From assembly GCA_017626015.1 (NCBI GenBank), contig JAGAJO010000022.1:1-41666 (forward strand): a stretch of DNA of 41,666 bases, read 5' to 3'. The position numbers and the translations under genes are program-made. This document shows, one piece after another, positions 1 to 7,250 of this stretch (position 1 is its first letter; each line of letters starts with the position of its first letter). The notes beneath the pieces were generated by a model. The model was not told the origin of the DNA. It saw nothing but the letters and a program-made list of their open reading frames with translations, and searched no databases. The DNA is from Ruminococcus sp. (GTDB lineage: Bacteria; Bacillota; Clostridia; Oscillospirales; Ruminococcaceae).

Positions 1-51
1 CACGCTGAATAATTCCAACTGCGATGTCCTTGACTCTTCTTTTCTTATCAT
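1..51 (-). CDS. 5' end of an unidentified gene, cut by window edge
   Basis: Seventeen open codons on the minus strand start at an ATG (49-51) and run off the left edge, giving MIRKEESRTSQLELFSV. A GGAG ribosome site lies about nine bases upstream (61-64), and a TATAAT-like box sits further up near 82-90. The charged, SQLELFSV-like beginning recalls the N-terminus of some IS-family transposases, but that is only an impression from 17 residues. The protein cannot be named from this window. Confidence 0.4.
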   Translation of the reverse strand, partial: MIRKEESRTSQLELFSV

Positions 52-101
52 TTCTTTCTGCTCCTATTTATACCGTTTTTTTATTATACCATATTTATGT
101 G

Positions 102-131
102 AAAAAGCCCAGCCTTTCGGCTGGACTTTTT
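102..131. terminator. Symmetric hairpin with A and T tails
   Basis: AAAAAGCCCAGCC and GGCTGGACTTTTT pair around a TTTC loop with one internal mismatch. The A tract on one side and T tract on the other let it act as a terminator in either direction. No plus-strand gene ending here is visible in the window. Confidence 0.6.
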
Positions 132-142
132 CGACAGACTGG

Positions 143-172
143 AGCTTCGCATATATGTGCGAAGCTTTTTTT
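143..172 (+). terminator. Rho-independent terminator
   Basis: A nine-base-pair stem (AGCTTCGCA / TGCGAAGCT) with a six-base loop is followed by TTTTTTT on the plus strand. With the hairpin just before it, it insulates the Spo0A-like gene from the left. Positions 175-390 are AT-rich and probably hold that gene's promoter, which I could not assign. Confidence 0.6.
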
Positions 173-404
173 ATATAACGTCTTTAATTAAGATGTACTG
201 CATCCTCCGACCGGAAGCTCGACGCATATTAAATATTTGCAAACATAATATTGTGAACATTTAAATAAATAGGAATCATCGAAAAAGTTGCAATCAACTT
301 ATTGAAAATATATCTTGCATCTAATATAATTATTTATACCGAAAACGTTTTACGGCACTATTCAGAAATATAACAGTAACGGATGTAAAAATAGGAGGAT
401 ATAA

Positions 405-1220
405 ATGGAGATCAGAGATATAAGAGTTATGGTCGGCGGATTATCGGCGCAGGCATATTCCATAGCGGAGTTTTTGAAATCAAAGGGGATAAGCGTGATG
501 AGCGTGGAAAAAAATCCGTTGGCTATCCAGTTTGAGGCTTCAAAACATATGCTTGATGCAGTCATAATACCTAACAGTATACAATTTCCCGAGCTGCTTT
601 GTGAAAATCTTAAAAAGATCGACGAAAAGCTTAAATTGGTAATGATTTGCGATACGAATGCAGATGAATATAAAAGCTACGGACAGCTCTCAAGATATCT
701 TGACGTTGAGATAAAAATACCATGTGCGCCGGAACAAATTTATTTTCGGCTGGTGGAATGTATTACAGGCGAGATCCATGTTGATCCTAAGATATGTACA
801 CCTTCGGGATCTGCCGAGGACGGTCAGCGTTGCTCTTTCAGCGGCGGAGCAGAGCTGCACAACAGAATTACTGAAATACTGACGCAGCTTTGTATCATGC
901 CGAAATACAACGGTTATAATTATATAAGAGAGGCTGTTAAGCTTGCGATCAGCGAAAACGGAGAATATAAAGGGATATCCAAGGCAATATATCCCGAAAT
1001 AGCAAGAAGGCTTGACGTTACGCCGTCTGGCGTTGAGAGAAGCATAAGGACTGCGATACACCGCTCATGGCCTAAATCCGAGCCTGTCAACCGAGTGGAG
1101 ATTTTCGGGACCTGTGCGCTTCACAGGGAATGGATCCCTACAAACAGTGAATTTATTTTTATTATCGCCGATAAAATAAGCTGCGAGTTTAACGCCTACG
1201 GATATCGCAGAAATGCATAG
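405..1220 (+). CDS. spo0A: Spo0A-family sporulation regulator with degenerate receiver
   Basis: This 271-residue protein has the Spo0A DNA-binding domain at about 143-265. Family landmarks there are YNYIREAVKLAI, the helix-turn-helix around TPSGVERSIRTAIHRSW and the ending PTNSEFIFIIADK. In the family this domain binds 0A boxes and controls entry into sporulation. Residues 1-115 have receiver size and hydrophobic pattern but lack the chemistry. The acidic pair is replaced by GG (11-12), the phosphate-accepting Asp falls on a Pro within DAVIIPNS (about 51-58), and the conserved Lys appears absent. Phosphorelay control is therefore unlikely. The ATG follows AGGAGG at good spacing. It stands alone between hairpins. 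Family assignment is confident; whether it is the cell's main Spo0A or a paralogue is unknown. Confidence 0.82.
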   Translation: MEIRDIRVMVGGLSAQAYSIAEFLKSKGISVMSVEKNPLAIQFEASKHMLDAVIIPNSIQFPELLCENLKKIDEKLKLVMICDTNADEYKSYGQLSRYLDVEIKIPCAPEQIYFRLVECITGEIHVDPKICTPSGSAEDGQRCSFSGGAELHNRITEILTQLCIMPKYNGYNYIREAVKLAISENGEYKGISKAIYPEIARRLDVTPSGVERSIRTAIHRSWPKSEPVNRVEIFGTCALHREWIPTNSEFIFIIADKISCEFNAYGYRRNA

Positions 1221-1227
1221 ATATATA

Positions 1228-1267
1228 AATCAGCAGGGACTGCCGTAAGATCCGGCAGTCCCTGATT
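1228..1267 (+). terminator. Strong hairpin after the Spo0A-like gene
   Basis: CAGGGACTGCCG and CGGCAGTCCCTG form a perfect 12-bp stem around a seven-base loop, starting 13 bases after the stop codon. It lacks a good T tract (ATTATATC follows), so it is a probable but atypical terminator. Confidence 0.5.
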
Positions 1268-1269
1268 AT

Positions 1270-1352
1270 ATCAAAACGGGCTTCTCTGACGGCGCTCTGC
1301 AAGGCTCCCCTGCGGGCAGAGCGGCTGCTCTGCCACCTTGTCGGCGTCCGTT
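1270..1352. repeat. GC-rich block of nested inverted repeats
   Basis: A block of about 80 bases far richer in GC than its flanks contains nested palindromes, including GCAGAGC-GGCT-GCTCTGC (about 1316-1334) and a second partner GCTCTGC near 1295. It codes for nothing obvious. Its composition suggests a small intergenic repeat or mobile-element remnant. Confidence 0.4.
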
Positions 1353-1767
1353 AAATACATACCCGCTGATTTATTTTATGCTCAGCAGATGTAAGTGTGA
1401 CAGCTGCGGCAAATGAAAAAGCGTACCGGAAACCGATACGCTTTGATGTTAATATAAATGCCGCCTTGCCGTCGCATAGCCGATAAACCCGCAAATAATT
1501 GCAGGGCGGGTAAAACAGCCTGTAAGCTTCACGCTCCCTTCGTCCGTGGACTGTGCGGCATATGCGGCACAGGCGGGAGGTCTGCAATCCACATACAGAG
1601 ACTGAATCCCTTTTTGAATGTGTTGGATTTATAATAGCTATGCTTGATCGTACAAGGCAGGATATTTAATCTAATAATAGTATAGCACAAACTGCTGAAA
1701 ATATCAAATGGTAAATTAAACAAAATAAAGTACAAAAAATTGTACAATTTACGGATTGACAGTACGA
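1353..1767. other. Gene-free stretch with one hairpin
   Basis: No credible gene is seen on either strand. The only clear structure is AAAGCGTA-C-CGG-AAA-CCG-A-TACGCTTT near 1423-1446, a stem without a T tract. The short reading frames here have no ribosome sites or recognisable protein features. Confidence 0.4.
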
Positions 1768-2103
1768 TTACTGAAGGATCCCTTCACTGCCGTCGTTTTC
1801 GTCATCGTCAAAATCAAACATTTCCTCTATGCGTTCCATAAAAATTGCGCCGATCTTGTCGTAAAGTTCTTCGTCCTCTATGGAAGCCATGATCTCTTCT
1901 CCGGTCTGCTCGTCAAACTCCGATCTGAGGATCACAACCTCGCCTGAATCCTCAAGCATACCCTCGGCGTCCTCCTCATAATAGGGAGTAAGAGCATAGT
2001 ATCTCTCTCCTTCGTAATCCATACAGTCAAGCAGTTCAAAGGTCTGTTTATTACCCATTTCATCTTCAAGTTCGTAGAGATCCGGCGTGTACTCGTTATC
2101 CAT
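1768..2103 (-). CDS. DUF1292 family protein
   Basis: This is a very acidic 111-residue cytoplasmic protein. The pattern YELEDEMGNKQTFELLD, then ERYYALTPY and a GEVVILR strand is that of DUF1292, a small family common in Clostridia and Bacilli, often near ruvX and other housekeeping genes. Its function is unknown. The start ATG (2101-2103) has GGAGG at good spacing. A near-consensus promoter lies directly upstream and diverges from the RNA unit on the other strand. The C-terminal tail is almost all Asp and Glu. No enzyme motif or membrane segment is present. Confidence 0.8.
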   Translation of the reverse strand: MDNEYTPDLYELEDEMGNKQTFELLDCMDYEGERYYALTPYYEEDAEGMLEDSGEVVILRSEFDEQTGEEIMASIEDEELYDKIGAIFMERIEEMFDFDDDENDGSEGILQ

Positions 2104-2182
2104 AATAAATACCTCCGTTTCGGTAAATCTGACTTTTGCTTATATACTCGGCGAAAAACAGTTTGACCGCCGCACCATTTAT

Positions 2183-2211
2183 ATTGTAGCATACTTTACA
2201 AAATAAGTCAA
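2183..2211 (-). promoter_or_regulatory. Sigma-A promoter of the DUF1292 gene
   Basis: On the minus strand TTGACT (2211-2206), 17 bases, then TACAAT (2188-2183). It is back to back with the plus-strand promoter at 2271, with about 60 bases between the two -35 boxes. Confidence 0.7.
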
Positions 2212-2270
2212 GATTATATTTGTAAAAGTAATATTAAATATAAAATCAACAAAAAAGTTGAAAAAAACTA

Positions 2271-2299
2271 TTGACAAATTACAAAAAGTGTGGTATATT
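2271..2299 (+). promoter_or_regulatory. Strong sigma-A promoter of the RNA/repeat unit
   Basis: TTGACA (2271-2276), exactly 17 bases, then TATATT (2294-2299). This is one of the best promoter matches in the window. No gene with a ribosome site follows closely, so the product is probably an RNA starting near 2306. Confidence 0.75.
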
Positions 2300-2305
2300 T
2301 ATATC

Positions 2306-2560
2306 AAGGAAAAAGAAAGGAACAAAACCTAAAGGACGAAAGTTCATGGGGGAATGTTCCGGGAGGTTTCCTCGGAAAGAGAAAGCAGATAAAGGTTCCG
2401 TCAGTAACCGGCAGTTCGCCGCAATGGGAACGGGTTTACCGAAGGAAAGAATAAAGCTGATGTTTCCGGTCATCGCAGATCTGTTCGGGCGAGAGTAAAT
2501 GTACCGTAGTCGGTGCCAAGCTTTTAAGCGGTTTTAACAGGCGGTATAAACTCCGGATAG
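2306..2560 (+). ncRNA. Candidate structured noncoding RNA
   Basis: From the predicted start the sequence becomes G-rich and hairpin-dense. GGAACA (2319-2324) pairs with TGTTCC (2355-2360) and encloses GGAC-GAAA-GTTC (2334-2345), a GNRA tetraloop. AGG-TTT-CCT, flanked by CCG/CGG, follows at about 2359-2375. GTTCC (about 2395-2399) pairs with GGAAC and encloses CGGC-AGTTC-GCCG. CGG-GTTTA-CCG and ACCG-TAGT-CGGT come next. The one overlapping frame (2271-2498) starts inside the -35 box and has no ribosome site. Clostridial RNA classes such as raiA or ROOL are possible comparators; I could not match it to any by eye. The 3' limit is uncertain because transcription may run to 3591. Confidence 0.55.
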
Positions 2561-2574
2561 GTTTAATGAGATAT

Positions 2575-3532
2575 GAAAGGAGCGAGTCCGATGGACGTAT
2601 CAGAGAGCCTTACGAGTATTCAGGACTCGGCGGTTTCTTAAAAAAATTAAGGATAGGGACTTAGACGTAAGGGCTGACAGATCCATACTATAGAAGTTAT
2701 TTAAGAAGAAGCTGCTGGGTTGACGGGACAGATTTACTAATTAGCTTATGCAGTTTGAATACTCGGACATTTACAATTTAATAAATTCGGTGTAGGGGAG
2801 CGGTTTATATGATTCGTTTCAAGAGGTATCCGAATATTATTTAGACAGGAGTGTTTCCGATGCACAATTTCAGTTTTACTTTGAAAGAAAAATAAATTGA
2901 AAGAGTGAGTCCGATGTAATATTTAGCTTTACAGCTTAACGGTTTTACTTGATACAATTTCTTATAAGGAGTGGTGCATTATGAAAGTTAAAATGCACAA
3001 AAGACCTTTGAATATCTGAGAGATTGGAGTGAGTCCGCCTAGACATTTACGAGCGAAAGCTCTTTTCGGATCTTGACAGTAAAGCGGCACAGCCGCAGAG
3101 AATATATTTCTTCAGGGAGTGGTGCAGTATGAAAATGCACAAAATGCTTTTGAATATCTGAAAGACAGGAGTGAGTCCCAAGAAGAACTTTGCTTAGCTT
3201 CCGAGCTTAGAGAAGCATTCCGACAGTTGCATTATTGCAGATCTTATTTGAAAGGCGAGAATACCAATGGCTTGATTGATTGTGACACTGCAAAATATTT
3301 TGAAAGGAAATAGATCCCATGGAAAGGTAATCTTTAAAATGTGATTATTCTGCCGAAAGGAAATATGACCAATGGAATAGTTTTAACAGTACGGACACAA
3401 AATTTACTTTGAAAGGTATGAGTCCAAAATACAGTTCAGGTTTTAATGCGATATTCTGAGTAAAGGATGTTTTACCAATGGCATAAAAAAGCGTTTTCGG
3501 ATCAAATTTTAAGAAAGGCATAAGTCCAATGG
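2575..3532 (+). repeat. Array of about 13 degenerate 20-nt repeats
   Basis: The motif GAAAGG-RNNGAGTCC-NATGG recurs at 2575, about 2793 (weak), 2844, 2899, 2964, 3022, 3113, 3164, 3302, 3355, 3411, 3461 and 3513. The last five starts are 50-56 bases apart. Every copy resembles a ribosome site followed by ATG, but the frames close at once or after 10-16 codons. In another frame the motif reads E-R-S-E-S-D/N-G. Copies at 2964-3040 and 3111-3182 share a longer unit of about 70 bases, readable as YENAQ-x-x-FEYL-x-D-x-SES. The array is therefore either a decayed multi-copy coding repeat or a designed RNA repeat. Confidence 0.6.
3119..3313 (+). CDS. Possible small protein or remnant inside the repeat array
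   Basis: This 64-codon frame starts at GTG after GGGAG. It begins VVQYENAQNAFEYLKDRSES and continues with a hydrophilic, helical-looking stretch ending in FERK. The upstream repeat copy (about 2969-3040) encodes a related but stop-broken version. This could be the last intact member of a decayed family, or a chance frame in repeat DNA. No known domain is recognised. Confidence 0.25.
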   Translation: MVQYENAQNAFEYLKDRSESQEELCLASELREAFRQLHYCRSYLKGENTNGLIDCDTAKYFERK

Positions 3533-3561
3533 TTTAATTTGAAATACGATTATGTTTACAT

Positions 3562-3592
3562 AAAAAGCAGGCTTCAGGGTCTGCTTTTTTTA
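3562..3592 (+). terminator. Terminator of the RNA/repeat unit
   Basis: AAAAAGCAG and CTGCTTTTTT pair around GCTTCAGGGT, with the T tract in the plus direction. It closes a transcription unit of about 1.29 kb that began at the 2271 promoter. Confidence 0.65.
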
Positions 3593-3605
3593 TGAGTTTT
3601 TCATC

Positions 3606-3652
3606 AAAAAAAGCTGCTGCATTTTGCGGATCATACGCAGTTATGCAGCAGC
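3606..3652 (-). terminator. Terminator of the GH5 gene
   Basis: Read on the minus strand, GCTGCTGCA and TGCAGCAGC form a nine-bp stem followed by TTTTTTT, starting nine bases after the glucanase stop codon. Confidence 0.75.
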
Positions 3653-3660
3653 CTGTTCGG

Positions 3661-4866
3661 TTATCCCTTTACGACTTCATAGTCCTCTCCGCTTACTGCT
3701 TTTTGCAGGGCGGGAATAAAGTTTTCACGGTTCCATGTGCAGGTCTCACGGTTGAAGATCGTACCGGGATCCCAGAGAAATGCAGGTATGCCTATATCGT
3801 GGGTGAGCTTGGTAAGCTTTTCACAGAAGAATGTAACGCTCGCCGGCTCGTTTCCGCCGGTGCCGTATTCACCGATAATTACGGGTATGCCTTTGTCAAT
3901 GAAGTTTGTTTTGAGCTTGGATATCTGGCTTTCCATAGTACGCACCTCTATGTCTGTACCCCATTCGTACTGATTTTCACATACGCAGAATTCCCAAGGA
4001 GTATAGTAATGTACGGAAAGTATGCATCTGTTTTCCGGGTCGTTCGGCATTACATACTGGTTTGAGATCGATTTGTCAATGTCCGTCCAGTAGCCTGCGA
4101 TAAGCAGATGTCTTTTGGGATTGTTTCCTCCGCCGGAACGTACAAGATCCACGAAAGCCTGATTCATTTTGTTGAGGAGGGCGTATGCGTCGTTTGTATT
4201 AAGCTCGTCAAAACCTACCTCGTTCATGGACTCGAAAATCAGCCTGTCTGAGTAGTTTTCAAATCTTTCGCAGATCTGTGTCCATATACTTGAGTATTTT
4301 GCATACCATGTATCGTAGTCATTCATGGCTGTTTCTCTTATCCATGCGCCGAAATCCGGATCGCCGCCGCCGTCGTGGTGAAGATTTATGATGACGTACA
4401 TATCAAGATCGTATGCGTAATCCACAACCTCCTGTACTCTGTCCATCCAGCTCTCATCGATGTTGTAGTTCTCGTCCAGATGATCTCTCCAGGTAACGGG
4501 GATCCTTACGGCGTTGTAACCGTCCGCCTTGAGTGTTTCAAATACTTCCGGAGTAGTCATAACGTTGCCCCAGAGGGTCTCGTCCACATTTTCGGAATGC
4601 TCGTTAACCTTTCCGTCGCCGTCCCTGTCAGCGTTGCATACGTCCAGGGCGTTGCCGAGGTTCCAGCAGAGCTTCATCTCTCCACAAAGCTCCATGGAGG
4701 AGATATCCCGCATCTCTTCCGGCTGGGATCTGTCCTTTGCGTCCTCTGCAGCTGATTGTGTCCCTCCCGAGCTGCTGTCCCCGGGATCTTTCTTTCCGCA
4801 CGCCGTAAAAGCAGTGCAGCACATTGCCGCAGCCGCCAGAAGCGCAATTAGTTTCTTTGAATGCAT
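3661..4866 (-). CDS. GH5 family endoglucanase lipoprotein
   Basis: This 401-residue secreted enzyme should hydrolyse beta-1,4-glucan or a related polysaccharide. A lipoprotein signal ends at the lipobox FTAC (Cys23), followed by a Ser/Gly/Asp-rich spacer, so it should be anchored outside the membrane. The GH5 barrel follows: WNLGNALD (68-75), RIPVTW (121-126), INLHHDGG (160-167), acid/base Glu216 in SMNE, HYYTPW (286-291), and nucleophile Glu333 in IIGEYG. An acidic insertion DRDGDGKVNEHSE (80-92) resembles an EF-hand or dockerin calcium loop. There is no dockerin or carbohydrate-binding module, so it is a cell-bound rather than cellulosomal enzyme. It has its own promoter and terminator. GH5 membership is firm; the exact substrate is not known. 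Confidence 0.9.
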   Translation of the reverse strand: MHSKKLIALLAAAAMCCTAFTACGKKDPGDSSSGGTQSAAEDAKDRSQPEEMRDISSMELCGEMKLCWNLGNALDVCNADRDGDGKVNEHSENVDETLWGNVMTTPEVFETLKADGYNAVRIPVTWRDHLDENYNIDESWMDRVQEVVDYAYDLDMYVIINLHHDGGGDPDFGAWIRETAMNDYDTWYAKYSSIWTQICERFENYSDRLIFESMNEVGFDELNTNDAYALLNKMNQAFVDLVRSGGGNNPKRHLLIAGYWTDIDKSISNQYVMPNDPENRCILSVHYYTPWEFCVCENQYEWGTDIEVRTMESQISKLKTNFIDKGIPVIIGEYGTGGNEPASVTFFCEKLTKLTHDIGIPAFLWDPGTIFNRETCTWNRENFIPALQKAVSGEDYEVVKG

Positions 4867-4959
4867 AAAAAACGTCCTTTCTTCTTAAATGGTGTTCAAA
4901 TTTTAATGTAAACGCAAGATGTCAGGCATTTATTGCTCCATTCTGCGTACTGTAATCAT

Positions 4960-4987
4960 ATTATAGCATAAATTTTTGAACAAACAA
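4960..4987 (-). promoter_or_regulatory. Probable promoter of the GH5 gene
   Basis: Minus strand: TTGTTT (4987-4982), 16 bases, TATAAT (4965-4960). The leader to the start codon is about 85 bases. The rest of 4867-5211 is AT-rich and holds only the upstream region of the gtrA operon. Confidence 0.5.
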
Positions 4988-5211
4988 AGAATGTTTGCAT
5001 ATATTTTTCTATATTATTTTCAGGAGGTGTTGTTTTTAAGACCTGAATTATAAAATAACAGATTTATATAATTTTCACGATCTTTTTTGTACAATATGTC
5101 AAGTTTTGCTTTTGATTTATAAAATAGTGAAACTTTTACCCTTCCTTAAGCCACTATATTATCAGAGATAGCTATAGGTGACCTATATAACAGCTTCGGG
5201 AGGGAAAGCGT

Positions 5212-5694
5212 TTGAAGATCAGTGAAATATTAAAAGGCAGAAGTGAAAAAACGTCCGTTCAGTTCGTAAGATATATTTTTGTTGGCGGCGCTGCTGCCGC
5301 CGTACAGTATCTTATACTGATAATTCTTGCAGAAGCGTTTTCAGTAAACAAGGTCGCAGCTGCTGCCGCAGGATTTATAGGCGGATTGGTCGTAAACTAC
5401 ATAATTTCCGTGAAATGGGTTTTTGAAGGCTCCGGCGGAAAAAGTAAAGCGGCTGAATTTGCTGTATTTTCGCTAATAGGCGTTGTGGGTCTTTTGATAA
5501 ACGAGCTGTTTATATGGTTTTTTGACGTGATACTATCCGGCAAAAATATGTTTGGCGGAATTATACCGGCTGATAAATATTATCTTGCAGGACAGCTCAT
5601 AGCTACCGCCGCAGTTTTTTTCTGGAATTTCTTTGCCCGAAAAATACTGCTTTACAGCAAAAAAAATCCAAATGAAGGGACGGGAAAAAATTGA
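5212..5694 (+). CDS. GtrA family membrane protein
   Basis: This 160-residue protein has four predicted membrane segments and the GtrA pattern: [17 protein letters not shown] at the start, [12 protein letters not shown] after the second segment, and [13 protein letters not shown] at the end. GtrA proteins are thought to move polyprenyl-phosphate-linked sugars across the membrane for cell-surface glycan synthesis. The start is TTG (5212), chosen because AGGGAGGGAAAG precedes it and no ATG lies nearby. The stop codon overlaps the TTG start of the next gene, which indicates translational coupling in a three-gene operon with a flavoprotein and a GT39-like glycosyltransferase. Confidence 0.85.
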   Translation: MKISEILKGRSEKTSVQFVRYIFVGGAAAAVQYLILIILAEAFSVNKVAAAAAGFIGGLVVNYIISVKWVFEGSGGKSKAAEFAVFSLIGVVGLLINELFIWFFDVILSGKNMFGGIIPADKYYLAGQLIATAAVFFWNFFARKILLYSKKNPNEGTGKN

Positions 5695-7250
5695 AAAAAA
5701 TAATCGTTATAGGAGGAGGTCCTGCGGGACTTACTGCCGCTTATGAGCTTCTGAAGGACGGTTCCGGCGAATACAGCGTAACGGTTCTGGAGGAAAGCTC
5801 CGATCTGGGAGGTATCTCACGGACTGTCAACAGTAATGGAAACCGTATGGATATAGGCGGACATCGCTTTTTTTCCAAGGACGACAGGGTAATGAAATGG
5901 TGGGCGCAGATTATGCCTGTGCAAGGAAGTCCTGCATACGACGATAAGAAGCTCAAAAGGAAAAAGCCTCTTGAAAAGGGCGGACCGGATCCTGAAAAGG
6001 ATGACTGCGTAATGCTTGTAAGGGAAAGAGTGTCAAGGATATACTATAACCGCCGGTTTTTTGATTATCCTATATCGCTTAAGGCTGAGACGCTGAAAAA
6101 TATGGGGTTCGTCACTACAGTAAAGGCGGGATCAAGTTATCTCTATTCCTGCATTTTTAAAAAGCCGGAAACCAATCTCGAGAATTTTTATATAAATCGT
6201 TTCGGAAGAGTTCTTTATTCTATGTTCTTCGAGGGATACACCGAAAAGCTGTGGGGAAGGCACCCTAGGGAGATATCCGCCGATTGGGGTGCGCAGCGTG
6301 TAAAGGGACTTTCCGTAACTGCTATCATCAAGGATATGCTTTCAAAGCTCAGCGGAAGGAAAAATAACCGCAATGCCGAAACGTCGCTTATCGAGCAGTT
6401 CTGGTACCCCAAGTACGGGCCCGGTCAGCTCTGGGAGCTGGTTGGGGATAAGGTCAGATCTATGGGAGGAGAGATACTGTTCGGATACCGGGTAGAAAAG
6501 CTTCACGCCGAAAACGGAAGGATAAGGTCGGTCATCTGTAATACCCCTAACGGGAGAACCGAGCTGGAGGCTGATATCGTGATCTCCTCTATGCCTGTGA
6601 AGGATCTTGTTTCCGGACTGGACGATCTTAAATGCAGGAAGATAGCCAGGATCGCAGAGGGACTGCCGTACCGTGATTTTGTCACCGTCGGTTTGCTGGT
6701 CAGCAGGCTGGAGCTTGAAAACAGGACGTCTGTGAAAACACTGGGCGGTATAGTACCGGACTGCTGGATCTACGTTCAGGATAAGGGCGTTAAGCTGGGA
6801 CGTATCCAGATATTCAACAACTGGTCGCCGTATATGGTAAATGATCCGGATAATACTGTCTGGATAGGGCTGGAATATTTCTGCTGCGAGGGAGACGATT
6901 TCTGGAATATGTCAGATGAGGAATGCACGGCTTTTGCCGCAGACGAGCTTGTAAAAATGGGAGTCATAAGCAAAAATTCGATCCTTGACGCTCACCGTGA
7001 GAGGGTTAAAAAGGCTTATCCCGCATATTTTGATACATACAGTCATTTCGGAGATATTATAAAATTCCTTGACAGCTATGAAAATCTTTACTGTGTAGGT
7101 CGGAACGGTCAGCACAGATACAACAATATGGATCATTCCATGCTTACCGCAATGAATGCCGCAGAGCTTATAAAAAGCGGTAAAAAAGACAGGTCGGCGG
7201 TATGGAACGTAAACACGGAGAAACAATATCATGAAACTAAGAACCAGTGA
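5691..7250 (+). CDS. FAD-dependent oxidoreductase, UDP-galactopyranose mutase/PPOX-like
   Basis: This 519-residue flavoprotein begins with the dinucleotide-binding motif [17 protein letters not shown] and the second FAD motif LGGISRT, followed by [14 protein letters not shown]. That arrangement is shared by COG1232 amine-oxidase and UDP-galactopyranose-mutase relatives. The C-terminus has the closing FAD-contact motif [16 protein letters not shown]. Such proteins next to GtrA and membrane glycosyltransferases usually act on sugar nucleotides or lipid-linked sugars for surface polysaccharides. True protoporphyrinogen oxidase is unlikely because no haem genes are nearby. The start is TTG, overlapping the gtrA stop. 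The 3' end overlaps the next gene by 20 bases. The reaction is not established from sequence. Confidence 0.78.
   Translation: MKKIIVIGGGPAGLTAAYELLKDGSGEYSVTVLEESSDLGGISRTVNSNGNRMDIGGHRFFSKDDRVMKWWAQIMPVQGSPAYDDKKLKRKKPLEKGGPDPEKDDCVMLVRERVSRIYYNRRFFDYPISLKAETLKNMGFVTTVKAGSSYLYSCIFKKPETNLENFYINRFGRVLYSMFFEGYTEKLWGRHPREISADWGAQRVKGLSVTAIIKDMLSKLSGRKNNRNAETSLIEQFWYPKYGPGQLWELVGDKVRSMGGEILFGYRVEKLHAENGRIRSVICNTPNGRTELEADIVISSMPVKDLVSGLDDLKCRKIARIAEGLPYRDFVTVGLLVSRLELENRTSVKTLGGIVPDCWIYVQDKGVKLGRIQIFNNWSPYMVNDPDNTVWIGLEYFCCEGDDFWNMSDEECTAFAADELVKMGVISKNSILDAHRERVKKAYPAYFDTYSHFGDIIKFLDSYENLYCVGRNGQHRYNNMDHSMLTAMNAAELIKSGKKDRSAVWNVNTEKQYHETKNQ

Noticed and set aside
130-136. Reverse 0A box (TTCGACA) as a Spo0A site
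   Set aside because: A single seven-base match lying in the tail of a terminator hairpin, with no gene at proper distance.
2271-2498. 75-codon plus-strand frame as a protein gene
   Set aside because: It starts inside the -35 box of a strong promoter, has no ribosome site, and overlaps dense RNA hairpins.
2575-3532. CRISPR array
   Set aside because: The repeats are degenerate, spacing is irregular in the first half, spacers are related rather than unique, and no cas gene is present.
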